A stretch of DNA of 64,000 nucleotides from positions 62,001 through 126,000 of the forward strand of contig PACL01000059.1 of assembly GCA_002700095.1 (NCBI GenBank), read 5' to 3'. The notes below the pieces were generated by a model. The model was not told the origin of the DNA. It saw nothing but the letters and a program-made list of their open reading frames with translations, and did not search any database. This stretch comes from Fulvimarina sp. (GTDB taxonomy: Bacteria > Pseudomonadota > Alphaproteobacteria > Rhizobiales > Rhizobiaceae). Made by a program: the position numbers and the translations under genes. Within the stretch, counting starts at the first letter, position 1. Each line of letters starts with the position of its first letter. This document shows, piece by piece, positions 1 to 8,945 of this stretch.

Positions 1-225
1 CTCACCCAGCTGCAGGCCGAGATCGGCGGCAGTCAGAACCGCGTCGAGCTTGCCAACGAGAGCCTGGAGGCGCGCAAGAGCGTGTTGACCATTTCGATCT
101 CCGATCTCGAGGGCGTCGACCAGTACGAGGCGAGCACCCGGGTGACCGGCCTCGAGACGCTGCTCGAGACCTCCTATGCGCTCACGGTCCGGATCTCGCG
201 GCTGAGCCTGTTGAACTACCTCTGA
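1..225 (+). CDS. flgL: Flagellar hook-associated protein FlgL, C-terminal fragment
   Basis: The window opens inside this gene; 74 codons are visible, ending at a TGA at 223-225. The visible tail is a helical, flagellin-like C-terminal segment ending RISRLSLLNYL, which suits the C-terminal D0 helix of the hook-filament junction protein FlgL (HAP3). The order flgL-flaF-flbT-flgD-fliQ-flhA-fliR is standard in Hyphomicrobiales and supports FlgL over a flagellin. The protein would be exported through the flagellar apparatus to the hook-filament junction. The start, promoter and N-terminal half lie outside the window. Confidence 0.8.
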   Translation, partial: LTQLQAEIGGSQNRVELANESLEARKSVLTISISDLEGVDQYEASTRVTGLETLLETSYALTVRISRLSLLNYL

Positions 226-597
226 GCCGAGGCGGAGCGATGACGATGCACAGCTCGCAACACCGCACCGACCGCCCGCCCTGTCACCGGCGCTGCCTGG
301 CGCAGGACGACCCCACCCCCCTTCTGCCGCTGCGCCGCGCGTGGATCGATCGCCTGCACCCGGGCGAGCGTCCGACGGCCTCGATCGGTCGGGCGGGAGA
401 GGAGGGCGATGCGGCCGGACTGCCGGCGATCCGCCGGTCGGTCCTCGGGCCCGGCCAGGACAAGACCTTCGTCGGAGCGCTCTTCTAGGCGCTCCGCCAA
501 TCAGCGATCGGACGGCGGCGTCCCGGCGCCGATCAGTAGCTTCATGAAGCCCGACACCGGCCGCAGGCCGAGCAACGGGTTGGATCAAGGGGTAGGA
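226..597. other. Intergenic stretch between flgL and flaF with a short hairpin
   Basis: This 372-base stretch has open frames on both strands, but none resembles a protein I know and none has a convincing ribosome site. It contains a perfect 8-bp inverted repeat, CGGAGCGC at 473-480 and GCGCTCCG at 489-496, with an 8-base loop. No T-run follows, so it could be a processing or attenuation hairpin rather than a terminator. I see no clear promoter for flaF. Confidence 0.4.
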
Positions 598-945
598 ATG
601 TACCAGTTCTCCTATGCGGAAATCTCCGAGGACGTGGAGATCAACGCACGCGATCGCGAACGTCAGGCGCTCGACCATTCGATCGACCTGCTGGAACGGG
701 CGGAGAAGAACGGCCCGCGGTCCCGCGATGCGATCGAGGCCATCTACATGACGCGCAGCCTGTGGGCGATCCTCGTGGAGGATCTGTCCAGCTCCGAGAA
801 CGGTTTGCCTGAGAACCTGCGGGCAGAGCTGATCTCGATCGGCCTCTGGATCATGCGGGAAGCCGAGGCGATCCGGCTGGGACGATCGAACAACTTTGCA
901 GGCATCATCGAAATCACCACTCTGATCCGCGATGGATTGAACTGA
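598..945 (+). CDS. flaF: Flagellar biosynthesis regulator FlaF
   Basis: This 115-aa helical protein has the usual FlaF size. FlaF is needed for flagellin production or secretion in alphaproteobacteria and acts opposite FlbT on flagellin mRNA and protein. The frame is open upstream as far as 409, but the ATG at 598 is preceded by GGGGT at the right distance and begins the family-typical MYQFSYAEISED; the upstream extension is low-complexity. The stop lies two bases before flbT, so the pair is probably translated together. Confidence 0.9.
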   Translation: MYQFSYAEISEDVEINARDRERQALDHSIDLLERAEKNGPRSRDAIEAIYMTRSLWAILVEDLSSSENGLPENLRAELISIGLWIMREAEAIRLGRSNNFAGIIEITTLIRDGLN

Positions 946-947
946 CC

Positions 948-1403
948 ATGGCAACTCTCCGCATTTCCCTCCGCGCCGGCGAACGCATCTTCGTCAACGG
1001 CGCCGTCCTCAAGGTCGATCGCAAGACGACCCTCGAGTTCCTCAACGACGTGACCTTCCTCCTGGAGAGCCACGTGATGCAGGCCGAACAGGCGAAGACG
1101 CCGATGCGCCAGCTCTACTTCATCGTCCAGATGATGCTGATGGATCCCAACAGCGTCGAGGCGGCGACGGGGCTGTTCGCCAAGGCCCATCCGGCGATGC
1201 TCAAGACCTACAGCAACCGCGACATCATCGACGGCCTGCTCGAGGTCGAGGATCTGATCGGCCGCGGCCGCAGCTTCGAGGCGCTGAAGCGGGTCCGCTC
1301 GATGATCCCGATCGAGGACAACGTCCTCGGCGAGACACCGGTGGATGCCGGGACCACGGTCGCCAAGTTCGAGCCGCCGATGCGCCTGGCCGCGGGAGCC
1401 TGA
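948..1403 (+). CDS. flbT: Flagellin mRNA regulator FlbT
   Basis: The protein has 151 aa and starts MATLRISLRAGERIFVNGAV, the hallmark N-terminus of FlbT. In Caulobacter, FlbT binds the 5' leader of flagellin mRNA and promotes its decay until the hook is finished. The family-typical segment RQLYFIVQMMLMDP follows near residue 55. It starts 2 bases after flaF and ends 1 base before flgD, so it sits in the middle of a tight operon. Confidence 0.93.
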   Translation: MATLRISLRAGERIFVNGAVLKVDRKTTLEFLNDVTFLLESHVMQAEQAKTPMRQLYFIVQMMLMDPNSVEAATGLFAKAHPAMLKTYSNRDIIDGLLEVEDLIGRGRSFEALKRVRSMIPIEDNVLGETPVDAGTTVAKFEPPMRLAAGA

Positions 1404-1404
1404 C

Positions 1405-1812
1405 ATGACCGTCAGCGGCGTCTCGTCGACCACATCGACCACCAACACGTCGAGCTCGCTGTCCAGCGCGACGTCGAAGACCGGGATGGACTACGATTCC
1501 TTCCTGAAGCTTCTCGTCGCCGAGATGTCCAACCAGGATCCGCTCAATCCGACGGATTCCACCGAGTATGTCGCCCAGTTCGCAACCTTCGCCAATGTCG
1601 AACAATCGATCGCGACCAACACCAAGCTCGATTCGATGATGGCGGTCTCGGCGTTGACCCAGGCCAATTCCCTGATCGGCCGGACCATCACCTCGGCGGA
1701 CGGCTCCACCACCGGCGTCGTCGCCGCCGTGCGGGCGGGGTCGTCGGGCATCGAGGCCGTGCTGGAACAGGGCGGCACCGTCGCCCTCGAAACCGGAACG
1801 AAGGTCGAGTAG
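1405..1812 (+). CDS. flgD: Flagellar hook capping protein FlgD, short form
   Basis: The 135-aa product begins with a Ser/Thr-rich leader, then the conserved FlgD core YDSFLKLLVAEMSNQDPLNP around residues 30-49 and the FANVEQS motif. FlgD scaffolds hook assembly at the distal end and is removed when the hook is complete. It lacks the Tudor/FnIII-like C-terminal half of the roughly 220-aa enterobacterial protein; short FlgD proteins are usual in Hyphomicrobiales, so this is not damage. The frame is open upstream, but the ATG at 1405, one base after the flbT stop, fits the operon. Confidence 0.92.
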   Translation: MTVSGVSSTTSTTNTSSSLSSATSKTGMDYDSFLKLLVAEMSNQDPLNPTDSTEYVAQFATFANVEQSIATNTKLDSMMAVSALTQANSLIGRTITSADGSTTGVVAAVRAGSSGIEAVLEQGGTVALETGTKVE

Positions 1813-1814
1813 CC

Positions 1815-2087
1815 ATGAACCAGGCGGAAGCCATCGAGATCGTCCAGAGCGCCGTCTGGACCATCGTCGCAGCCTGCGGCCCGGCCGTCGCGGCGGCCAT
1901 GATCGTCGGCGTCGTCATCGCCCTGTTCCGGGCGCTGACGCAGATCCAGGAGGTGACGCTCACCTTCGTCCCGAAGATCCTGGCGATCTTCGTCGTCATC
2001 GCCATGACCGCCTCCTTCACCGGCGCCCAGGTCTACGCCTTCACCCAGGAATCCTATTCGCGCATCGAGACCGGCTTCACCAACTGA
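1815..2087 (+). CDS. fliQ: Flagellar export gate protein FliQ
   Basis: This 90-aa integral membrane protein has two hydrophobic hairpin helices (about residues 15-38 and 52-74) and the family motif ALTQIQEVTLTFVPKI between them. FliQ is part of the FliPQR export gate of the flagellar type III secretion system in the inner membrane. It begins 2 bases after flgD. A terminator-like hairpin follows at 2129-2162, separating it from flhA. Confidence 0.95.
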   Translation: MNQAEAIEIVQSAVWTIVAACGPAVAAAMIVGVVIALFRALTQIQEVTLTFVPKILAIFVVIAMTASFTGAQVYAFTQESYSRIETGFTN

Positions 2088-2128
2088 CGCCGGAGACGAT
2101 TTCGCGCCTGGCCTTGAGGCCGACATCG

Positions 2129-2162
2129 AAGCCCGCCTTCCGGACGCCCGGGAGGCGGGCTT
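2129..2162 (+). terminator. Hairpin terminator between fliQ and flhA
   Basis: A perfect 10-bp stem is formed by AAGCCCGCCT (2129-2138) and AGGCGGGCTT (2153-2162), followed by TCGTTTG. The strong GC stem with a short T-rich tail looks like an intrinsic terminator inside the flagellar cluster. If it works, flhA and later genes need partial read-through or a promoter in 2163-2283, where I see none with clear consensus. Confidence 0.65.
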
Positions 2163-2283
2163 TCGTTTGCGCTGCGCCGGCGCCGGGCCGGACCAGCCTG
2201 AAGCAACCTTGATCTGCGACGACGACGGCGGTGGGCGGTGCGCGCGCACCGACATCTTTCGTTAAAGATCATTGGGTGGCACG

Positions 2284-4395
2284 ATGGCCGTCGACATTCT
2301 GAAGCCGAGCGCATCCGCCGCGCAGCAGGCCAAGGACCTGAAGACCGCAGGCAATCGCGAAATCGGCTTCGCCCTCGTCGTCATCCTGATCCTGACGGTC
2401 CTCTTCATCCCGATCCCGCCCTTCCTGATCGACATCGGGCTGGCCTTTTCCGTCGCCCTGTCGATCCTGATCCTGATGGTCGCGCTGTGGATCAAGAAGC
2501 CGCTGGAGTTCTCGGCCTTTCCGACGATCCTGCTGCTCGCCACCATGCTGCGGCTGTCGCTCAACATCGCCACGACCCGCGTGATCCTGTCCCACGGCCA
2601 CGAGGGCGTGAACGCGGCCGGTCACGTCATCGGCGGCTTCTCGCAGTTCGTCATGGGCGGCGACTTCCTGATCGGCATCATCGTCTTCCTGATCCTGATC
2701 ATCGTGAACTTCCTCGTCATCACCAAGGGCGCGACGCGCATCGCCGAGGTCGGCGCGCGGTTCACCCTCGACGCCATCCCCGGCAAGCAGATGGCCATCG
2801 ACGCCGATCTGTCGGCCGGACTGATCGACGAGAAGGAGTCCCAGCGCCGGCGCAAGGAGCTCGAGGAGGAGAGCTCGTTCTTCGGCTCGATGGACGGCGC
2901 CTCGAAATTCGTGCGCGGCGACGCCATCGCCGGCCTGATCATCACCGCCGTCAACGTCTTCGGCGGCATCGTCATCGGCATCACCCGCCACGACATGGAT
3001 GCGGGCGCCGCGGCGGACGTCTTCACCAAGCTGTCGGTCGGCGACGGCCTCGTCTCGCAGATCCCGGCGCTGATCGTCTCGCTCGCCGCAGGCCTCCTGG
3101 TCTCCAAGGGCGGCACCCAGGGCGCCGCCCAGACGGCGGTCCTCGGTCAGCTCGGCTTCTATCCCCGCGCGCTGTCGCTGGCCGCGGGCCTGATGGCGAT
3201 CCTCGCGATCCTGCCGGGCCTGCCCTTCATCCCCTTCATCGTGACCGCCGCAGCGATGGCCTTCGTCGCCTGGACGGTGCCGAAGAAGCGGCGCCAGGAG
3301 GAGGACGCCGTTGCGGCGCAGAAGGTCGCGCAGGACAAGCTCGCGGCCGAAGCGGAAAAGGATTCCGTCAAGGAATCCCTCAAGATGGTCGAGATCGAGC
3401 TGGTGCTCGGCAAGCAGACCTCGGCGCACATGATGGCCAAGCGCGAGGAACTCGCCCGGCGCGTCCAGAAAATGCGCAAGCGCTTCGCCTCGCGCTACGG
3501 CTTCGTCGTTCCCGAGATCAAGCTCTCCGATGACCTGACGATCGAGCCGAAATCCTACCAGATCAAGATCCACGGCACGACCATCGCGGCCCAGCCGCTG
3601 CGCCTCGGCGAGATGATGATCGTCCTCGGCGACGCACCGGGGCCGGACGTGCCCCACGACATCACCAAGGAGCCGGCCTTCGGCATGCGCGCCGCCTGGG
3701 TCTCGGAGAGCTTCACCACCGAACTGAAGCGCCAGGGCTTCGAGCCGATCGACACCCTGTCGATCGTCCTGACCCACCTGTCCGAGGTGATCCGCAACAA
3801 CCTCGCCCAGCTCCTGTCCTACAAGGACATGCGGGTGCTGCTCGAGCGGCTGGAGAGCGAGTACAAGCGGCTGATCGACGAGATCATCCCGACGCACATG
3901 TCCTATTCGGGCCTGCAGGCGGTGATGAAGCTGCTGCTTGCGGAACGTGTCTCGATCCGCAACCTCAACCTGATCCTCGAAGCCATCGCCGAGATCGCGC
4001 CGCATGTGCGCCGCTCCGAGCAGATCGTCGAGCATGTGCGCATGCGCATGGCCCAGCAGATCTGCGGCGACCTCCTGCACAACGGCAAGCTCTCCGTGCT
4101 GCGCCTCGGCAACCAGTGGGACCTCGCCTTCCACCAGGCGCTGAAGCGCGACGGCAAGGGCGACGTCGTCGAGTTCGACATCGACCCGCGGCTGGTCGAG
4201 CAGTTCGCCACCGAGGCGACCAAGGTGATCCGCGCCAAGATGGACCAGGGCGAGTCCTTCGTGCTCGTCTCGGCGCCGGACGCCCGGCCCTACGTGCGGA
4301 TGATGATCGAGCGGATCTTCGTCACCCTGCCGGTGCTCAGCCATGTCGAGATCGCCCGCGGCGTCGACATCCGCCCCATCGGTTCGATTTCGTGA
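2284..4395 (+). CDS. flhA: Flagellar export apparatus protein FlhA
   Basis: The 703-aa product is the main membrane component of the flagellar export gate. About eight transmembrane helices occupy residues 20-320 and contain the conserved [14 protein letters not shown] and the FHIPEP-type cytoplasmic loop with [18 protein letters not shown]; the rest is the cytosolic domain that docks chaperone-substrate complexes. The ATG at 2284 is preferred; an in-frame TTG lies at 2272. GGGTGG sits just upstream. The stop codon overlaps the GTG of fliR in GTGA, so the two are translationally coupled. Confidence 0.96.
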   Translation: MAVDILKPSASAAQQAKDLKTAGNREIGFALVVILILTVLFIPIPPFLIDIGLAFSVALSILILMVALWIKKPLEFSAFPTILLLATMLRLSLNIATTRVILSHGHEGVNAAGHVIGGFSQFVMGGDFLIGIIVFLILIIVNFLVITKGATRIAEVGARFTLDAIPGKQMAIDADLSAGLIDEKESQRRRKELEEESSFFGSMDGASKFVRGDAIAGLIITAVNVFGGIVIGITRHDMDAGAAADVFTKLSVGDGLVSQIPALIVSLAAGLLVSKGGTQGAAQTAVLGQLGFYPRALSLAAGLMAILAILPGLPFIPFIVTAAAMAFVAWTVPKKRRQEEDAVAAQKVAQDKLAAEAEKDSVKESLKMVEIELVLGKQTSAHMMAKREELARRVQKMRKRFASRYGFVVPEIKLSDDLTIEPKSYQIKIHGTTIAAQPLRLGEMMIVLGDAPGPDVPHDITKEPAFGMRAAWVSESFTTELKRQGFEPIDTLSIVLTHLSEVIRNNLAQLLSYKDMRVLLERLESEYKRLIDEIIPTHMSYSGLQAVMKLLLAERVSIRNLNLILEAIAEIAPHVRRSEQIVEHVRMRMAQQICGDLLHNGKLSVLRLGNQWDLAFHQALKRDGKGDVVEFDIDPRLVEQFATEATKVIRAKMDQGESFVLVSAPDARPYVRMMIERIFVTLPVLSHVEIARGVDIRPIGSIS

Positions 4396-5147
4396 TCGGC
4401 GATCTGCCCGATATCGTCCTGTCGCTGTTCCTGATCTTCTGCCGGGTCGGGACCTGCCTCCTGGTGATGCCGGGCATCTCGTCGGCGCGCATTCCCGCGC
4501 AGGTGCGCCTGTTCCTCTCCTTCGCGGTCTCGCTCGCCCTGGCGCCGGGGCTGCTGCCGGTGGTCGAGCCGCTGGTGAAGTCCGCCGACGAGAGCCAGCA
4601 CCTCTATCTGATCTTCTCGGAAGCGATGGTCGGCTTCTTCATCGGCATGCTCGGCCGCAGCTTCATGCTGGCCCTGAGCTTCGGCGGCCACGTCATCGCC
4701 AACTGCATCGGCATGGGCCAGTCGCTCGGGCCGGCGATCGAGGAGCAGGAGCAGTCCTCGGCGATCACCTCGCTCGTCACCATGACCGCGACGACGCTGA
4801 TCTTCGTGCTCAACCTGCATGCCGAGATCGCCAGGGCGCTGGTCGCCTCCTATTCCACGATCACGCCGGCCCTCGGTTTCACCGCCAGGACGAGCCTCGT
4901 CGCCATCACCGACAATCTGTCGGAGGCGTTTCTCCTGTGCCTGCGGATCTCCAGCCCGTTCATCTTCTACGCGGTGATCGTCAACCTGGCGATCGGCCTC
5001 GCCAACAAGATGACGCCGACCATCCCGATCTACTTCATCTCCATGCCCTTCGTGCTGGCCGGCGGCGTCGTCCTGTTCGGCTACACGATCGGCGACTTCC
5101 TGACGATCTTCATGCAGGAATTCCAGAACTGGGTGCTGCGCGGATGA
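4392..5147 (+). CDS. fliR: Flagellar export gate protein FliR
   Basis: This 251-aa membrane protein of the FliPQR gate has about six hydrophobic segments and the family motifs [19 protein letters not shown] (about residues 27-45) and [15 protein letters not shown]. The start is a GTG at 4392 overlapping the flhA stop by 4 bases; the frame is open further upstream, but that stretch is an off-frame reading of flhA. The stop overlaps the ATG of the next gene (ATGA), continuing the coupled series. Confidence 0.94.
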   Translation: MIGDLPDIVLSLFLIFCRVGTCLLVMPGISSARIPAQVRLFLSFAVSLALAPGLLPVVEPLVKSADESQHLYLIFSEAMVGFFIGMLGRSFMLALSFGGHVIANCIGMGQSLGPAIEEQEQSSAITSLVTMTATTLIFVLNLHAEIARALVASYSTITPALGFTARTSLVAITDNLSEAFLLCLRISSPFIFYAVIVNLAIGLANKMTPTIPIYFISMPFVLAGGVVLFGYTIGDFLTIFMQEFQNWVLRG

Positions 5148-5539
5148 GCGAGACGACGGACCGGGTCAAGCGCCTGAACCGCATCCTCAAGGTCCAGGCG
5201 CAGAAGCGGCTGCTGGAGGAATGGCGGATCGGCCAGCTGCGCGAGAAGAGCGTCGCCCTCGAGCGCGCCGACGCCGAGATCCTCGGCAGCCTCGGCGTCG
5301 AAAACGCCCTGCATGGCCTGTTCATCGGCGCCAAGGTCGCCAATCTGCGGCGCAACGAGGTCGAGCGCCAGAAGCTGGCCGGCGAGGAGGTGGTCGCGCA
5401 GGAGCGGCTGCGGCAGGTGCGCCGGGTGGAGAAGAGCCTCGAGAAGGAACGCGACAAGTCCGGCCGGGTCGCCAATGCCGAAGCCGAGGCGGACCAGCGC
5501 GACGCCAGCATCGACGCGTTCCTCGCCCGCTGGGTCTGA
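5144..5539 (+). CDS. FliJ-like coiled-coil protein of the flagellar operon
   Basis: The 131-aa product is almost entirely charged alpha-helix with heptad character, rich in Glu, Arg and Ala from residue 5 to 125. It has no cysteine pair, signal peptide or membrane helix. Small coiled coils in flagellar operons are commonly FliJ-type export escorts, and a hypothetical protein follows fliR in many Hyphomicrobiales. The ATGA overlap with fliR implies coupled expression. FliJ is an inference from size, composition and position only; a chaperone for the next gene products is an alternative. Confidence 0.6.
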   Translation: MSETTDRVKRLNRILKVQAQKRLLEEWRIGQLREKSVALERADAEILGSLGVENALHGLFIGAKVANLRRNEVERQKLAGEEVVAQERLRQVRRVEKSLEKERDKSGRVANAEAEADQRDASIDAFLARWV

Positions 5540-5681
5540 CCGGCGGCGCGCCTTGTCAGCGGCCGCGACTGACCGCTGCCTGGGATCCCGCAGGACCGGC
5601 GCCCGATCAAGCCTCGAATAAGCCGGGCGCAATAGAACGGGAGCAACCGATCGGCACTCCAACGCGGTACAACGTTCCTCC

Positions 5682-6239
5682 ATGACGGTTTCCACCGACT
5701 TCTCCATCGCCCCGCTCGCGCTCGCGAAGATGCAGGCGGACCCCCGGACGGCGCGCCCGGCGGCCGCGGAGGCGACGGGCGAGAGCTTTTCGGCGGCGAT
5801 GGAGACGGCCCGCGGCAGCGCCGCGCCGGGGGCAGGTGCGGGTTTGGCCGCGGCTTCCCCCGAGGCGCCGCAGATGGAGACGACGATCCGCCCGCTGGTC
5901 AAGCACGAGGCCCGCAAGGCAGCGCCACTGGAGCAGTTCGAGGGCTTCGTCCTCAGGACCTTCATCGAATCCATGCTGCCGACCGAGAACTCGGCGTTCT
6001 TCGGCGAGGGCACGGCCGGGTCGATCTGGCGCTCGATGATGGCCGAGGAGATCGGCAACGAAATCGCCAAGGGCGGGGGCATCGGCATTGCCGACACCAT
6101 CGCCAAGAAGGGCGCGCCGGAAGGCGACCGGGCCCGGGCCGAGGCGAGGGCCGAGGTCAAAGACGGCATCTCGACGCTGCGCGCGGCGGACGGCGCCGAC
6201 GCGGCGGCGAGCCTTCGGGCGGGCAAGCCGGGCATCTGA
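5682..6239 (+). CDS. Rod-binding protein, FlgJ N-terminal domain type
   Basis: The 185-aa product has a disordered Ala-rich first third, then the FlgJ rod-binding domain at about residues 85-145, visible as LEQFEGFVLRTFIESMLP and FFGEGTAGSIWRSMMAEEI, ending GGGIGIADTI. FlgJ-type proteins cap the growing flagellar rod. The peptidoglycan hydrolase domain of enteric FlgJ is absent, as usual in alphaproteobacteria. Oddly, the bases before the ATG read CCTCC, the complement of a ribosome site; an internal ATG at 5730 is an alternative start. Confidence 0.82.
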   Translation: MTVSTDFSIAPLALAKMQADPRTARPAAAEATGESFSAAMETARGSAAPGAGAGLAAASPEAPQMETTIRPLVKHEARKAAPLEQFEGFVLRTFIESMLPTENSAFFGEGTAGSIWRSMMAEEIGNEIAKGGGIGIADTIAKKGAPEGDRARAEARAEVKDGISTLRAADGADAAASLRAGKPGI

Positions 6240-6313
6240 GCCCGGCACCAGAGAGATCGCGCCGACGAGGCGCCGGGCAGGAACGACTGGCGCCGCTCGA
6301 ACGGGAGGCGACC

Positions 6314-6685
6314 ATGAACACGAAAAGGACGGCTGGCATGTATCAGGTCATCGAAAAGGCGGCGGAGCGTCTGGAATCCATCCTCTCTTTGGAAATCGAC
6401 ACGCTGCGCGGCCGCGCGAGCGAGCCGCTGGCGGAGCTGACGACGCGCAAGAACCACTGCCTGCTCGAACTCTCCCGGCTGTCGCGCTCCGTCGCCAGCC
6501 TCGGCGACCGCGACCCGCGCATCGAGGACCGGCTGCGCCTGCTGCAGAAGGCGCTGAAGGAGAACCAGCGGGTGCTCGGGCTGCACGTCAAGGCGAGCCA
6601 CGAGATCGGCGGCGTGATCGCGGCGACCATCGCGGCGGCCGATTCCGACGGCACCTACACCACCGCCTCCGTCCGTCGGGGCTGA
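6314..6685 (+). CDS. FlgN-like small flagellar protein
   Basis: This 123-aa, mostly helical protein is preceded by a good GGGAGG site for the ATG at 6314. It has the layout of FlgN-type export chaperones for hook-associated proteins: an amphipathic helix pair about 100 residues long with a leucine-rich middle (LAELTTRKNHCLLELSRLSR) and a flexible C-terminal tail. Position in the flagellar cluster, after the rod-binding protein, supports a role in FlgK/FlgL export. The assignment rests on size, helicity and neighbours; no diagnostic residue was seen. Confidence 0.55.
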   Translation: MNTKRTAGMYQVIEKAAERLESILSLEIDTLRGRASEPLAELTTRKNHCLLELSRLSRSVASLGDRDPRIEDRLRLLQKALKENQRVLGLHVKASHEIGGVIAATIAAADSDGTYTTASVRRG

Positions 6686-6689
6686 GAGC

Positions 6690-7208
6690 GTGATCAAGCT
6701 CATCGGCATCGGCGTCTGGGCGGCCCTCGTCGCGCTCGGCTCGAGCTATGTGATGGCCTCGGTCTTCGCCCCGACCCCCGAAGCGGCGGAGGAGAAGGCG
6801 CCGACCTATTTCGAGGGGCTCGACTACAAGTCGACCGACAGCGTGACGATCCCGATGATCTCCAACGAGACGATCAAGGGCTACATCCTGGCGCGCTTCG
6901 TCTACACGATCGACGGCACCGTCGGGAACACGCTGAAGGTGCCGCCGGATCCGTTCATTCTCGACGAGGTCTTCCGCCGTCTCTATTCGACCGACAGCTT
7001 CGATTTCGACCGGCCGGAGAAGTTCGATCTCACCGCGCTGACCACCTCGATCCGGGACTCGGTCAACACCCGCTTCGGGCAGGAGCTGATCCACGAGCTG
7101 CTGGTCGAGCAGTTCGACTACATCGCCAAGAAGGACGCCCGGGCGGTCAATCCCGCCGAGGGACAGACCGAAGAGGCGGTCCAGATCGACAAGTCCACGA
7201 ACCACTGA
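6690..7208 (+). CDS. Membrane-anchored protein of the flagellar cluster
   Basis: The 172-aa product starts at a GTG 4 bases after the preceding stop. Residues 2-25 form one hydrophobic anchor; the rest (about 145 aa) is soluble and probably periplasmic. The soluble part is rich in beta-type segments, with ETIKGYILARFVYTIDG and a Phe/Asp-rich centre. FliL has a similar layout (N-terminal anchor, periplasmic beta domain, C-terminal helix), so a FliL-like role at the stator is possible, but I see no sequence hallmark. Conserved position suggests a flagellar function. Confidence 0.55.
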   Translation: MIKLIGIGVWAALVALGSSYVMASVFAPTPEAAEEKAPTYFEGLDYKSTDSVTIPMISNETIKGYILARFVYTIDGTVGNTLKVPPDPFILDEVFRRLYSTDSFDFDRPEKFDLTALTTSIRDSVNTRFGQELIHELLVEQFDYIAKKDARAVNPAEGQTEEAVQIDKSTNH

Positions 7209-7274
7209 TGCCACCGGCCCCGGCCGTCGACCGGCGCCGAGGGGGTGCCGCTCCGACCGGGCGGGCCGCTGGTA

Positions 7275-7619
7275 TCACTCCGGCAGGGCGTAGTAGCGCC
7301 CGGTCAGGCGCCGGATCTCGGTCCGGTTGGGCGTGATGCCGGCGCCGACGAAGCGCACGCCGATCTCGCAGCCGTTGATCCAGACGACCGCGACGGGCAG
7401 GAGCTTCAGCTCGATCTCGTCCAGCACCAGGAAGCGTGGCGGCAGCGGACGCCCGGTGCAGCGCCGGATGCGCGCCCCGCCCTTGGACTCGTCGAACAGC
7501 GTGCCTTCGTCGAGGAACCGGCGGGAGAGGTCGGCGAGCTTGACCGGACGCAGCCGTGTGCGGCGCCGCGAGAAGTGGCGGCCATCGCTGCGGGAAGGGG
7601 CGTCGCCGGGCTGCTGCAT
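7275..7619 (-). CDS. PilZ domain protein
   Basis: The 114-aa product starts at an ATG at 7619 (MQQPGDAPSRSD); the frame is open further upstream but low-complexity. The first third is basic (FSRRRTRLRPVKL); a central ESKGGARIRRC stretch and a C-terminal beta segment ending VWINGCEIGVRFVG are typical of the PilZ fold. The canonical c-di-GMP motif is RxxxR followed by D/NxSxxG. An RRRTR is present, but the second motif reads ESKGGAR, so c-di-GMP binding is uncertain. It lies convergent to the flagellar cluster, where PilZ proteins often modulate motility. Confidence 0.7.
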   Translation of the reverse strand: MQQPGDAPSRSDGRHFSRRRTRLRPVKLADLSRRFLDEGTLFDESKGGARIRRCTGRPLPPRFLVLDEIELKLLPVAVVWINGCEIGVRFVGAGITPNRTEIRRLTGRYYALPE

Positions 7620-7904
7620 GGCGAAACGATAGGGCGTGGGCGCAAACAAAGTCTGAAGGCCGCGAGGCGAAATTGGCCTGCCGGTGACAGGGGCCTCCAC
7701 CGAAACGCCACTCTCGTGAAACGTTTGCCGGGCGCTCCGGCGCCGACGGGCGCGCCCGGCTACGGCGCCGAAGGTCAGCATCACTGATTGCGGGCCTTGG
7801 AGGCGTGCCGGCGAGGAAAGATTAACCCGCGCCTGCGATGGTCGGGGTATCGAAGCCGCATGAAGCCGCTTCGACCCGTTCCCCACCGATCGAGGCCGTC
7901 CGTC

Positions 7905-8411
7905 ATGAGTGCAAGCGCGACCACCATGTCCGCGAACGAGGCAGGTTCCGCGGCGCAGAGGCTGCGGGCCGCCACCCAGTCCGACCGCATGGTGAGGCTG
8001 CTCTCACTCTGCCTGTTCGTCTTGTCGACCGGCTTCTTCACCGCCGTGACCGCGATCTCCTACATGGATCCGGGCTATTTCGACCGGCTCCTGATGGCGC
8101 GCATGGCCGAGATCGAGATCGACCCGATCGCCGTCGGCTCGACGGCCAAGGCGGGCGACGGCGAGGCCCCGGCCGAGGGCGCGGCGCTGCCCGTGCCGGA
8201 GCTGGTGCGCCCCTGGGTGCTGCGGCCGCAGGATTTCTCCATCGTCATGGTCTATGGCCACGAGGCCCATCTCGCTTCGCCGGGCGAGCTCTGGCACATC
8301 CAGGTCGGCTCGACCGTTCCCGGCCTCGGCAAGATCCTCGCCATCGAGGCCAGCAAGGATGGCGGCCTCGTCAAGGCGGAGAAGGCGACCCTGAAGGGCA
8401 TGCCGCAATAA
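7905..8411 (+). CDS. Single-pass membrane protein, unknown function
   Basis: The 168-aa product has one hydrophobic segment near residues 30-52 (LLSLCLFVLSTGFFTAVTAI), preceded by a positively charged N-terminus, so the C-terminal domain should be periplasmic. That domain ends GELWHIQVGSTVPGLGKILA, resembling a short beta-sandwich. A GAGG motif 9 bases before the ATG at 7905 favours that start over an in-frame ATG at 7860. It may belong functionally to the flagellar cluster just upstream, but I do not recognise the family. Confidence 0.55.
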   Translation: MSASATTMSANEAGSAAQRLRAATQSDRMVRLLSLCLFVLSTGFFTAVTAISYMDPGYFDRLLMARMAEIEIDPIAVGSTAKAGDGEAPAEGAALPVPELVRPWVLRPQDFSIVMVYGHEAHLASPGELWHIQVGSTVPGLGKILAIEASKDGGLVKAEKATLKGMPQ

Positions 8412-8434
8412 ACGTCGTCATCTGAAACGACACC

Positions 8435-8457
8435 GGGGCCGGCGCTTCGCCAGCCCC
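8435..8457. terminator. Hairpin between convergent genes
   Basis: GGGGC-C-GGCG (8435-8444) pairs with CGCC-A-GCCCC (8448-8457) around a CTT loop, with one internal mismatch. It lies between the plus-strand gene ending at 8411 and the minus-strand gene ending at 8538, where a bidirectional terminator is expected. No T-run is present on either strand. Confidence 0.5.
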
Positions 8458-8537
8458 GCACGCCAAGGTACGGGCTCAAAGCCCGCCGACGCCGGCACGT
8501 CCGGGTCCCGCCCGGCCGCATGCCGGCGCTGCCGCGA

Positions 8538-8849
8538 CTACTTCTTGGAAAGCAGCAGCGTGCCTTCCTTCTGCAGCTTGCCCTTGAGCTTGCCGGCGAT
8601 GGCCGCGAGGAAGCCCGGCAGGTCGATCTCCACATGGACGTTGTCGTCATGGACGTCGAGGCGGCCGGTGACGGACTGGCCCATCACCCGCGCCCGGAAA
8701 TCGAGATGGTCGCCGTCCCAGGTGTCCTCGAACTTCACCATGCCGCCGAGCATGTCCTGGCGCAGGCTGGCGAAGCCGCCTTCGATGCGCCCCCTCGCGG
8801 CCTCGCGGGTCAGCTTGTGGGGAATGTCGACCTTCACCGTTTCGGCCAT
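8538..8849 (-). CDS. Polyhydroxyalkanoic acid system family protein
   Basis: The 103-aa product starts at an ATG at 8849 with a strong AGGAG upstream. It begins MAETVKVDIPHKLTREAARGR and has alternating beta strands with a glycine-rich C-terminus. This matches the small 'putative polyhydroxyalkanoic acid system protein' family found in many proteobacteria; its biochemical role is not established. The frame is open upstream, but the extension is low-complexity and the ribosome site decides the start. No phasin or PHA synthase gene is near, so PHA linkage is by family name only. Confidence 0.72.
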   Translation of the reverse strand: MAETVKVDIPHKLTREAARGRIEGGFASLRQDMLGGMVKFEDTWDGDHLDFRARVMGQSVTGRLDVHDDNVHVEIDLPGFLAAIAGKLKGKLQKEGTLLLSKK

Positions 8850-8945
8850 CGGGTTCTCCTGAATTGTCACTGACGAGTGATATGGCGACCGAGCCGACCG
8901 GCTGCAACGGCGCTCGGGTGTCGGGCGACCCGCATCCCTGGAACG

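Noticed and set aside
240-547. Small frames on the plus strand between flgL and flaF
   Set aside because: Arg/Pro-rich, no ribosome site, and no resemblance to known flagellar proteins.
2269-4344. Minus-strand open frame of 691 codons
   Set aside because: Antisense to flhA with repetitive Asp/Gly/Arg/His composition; a high-GC shadow.
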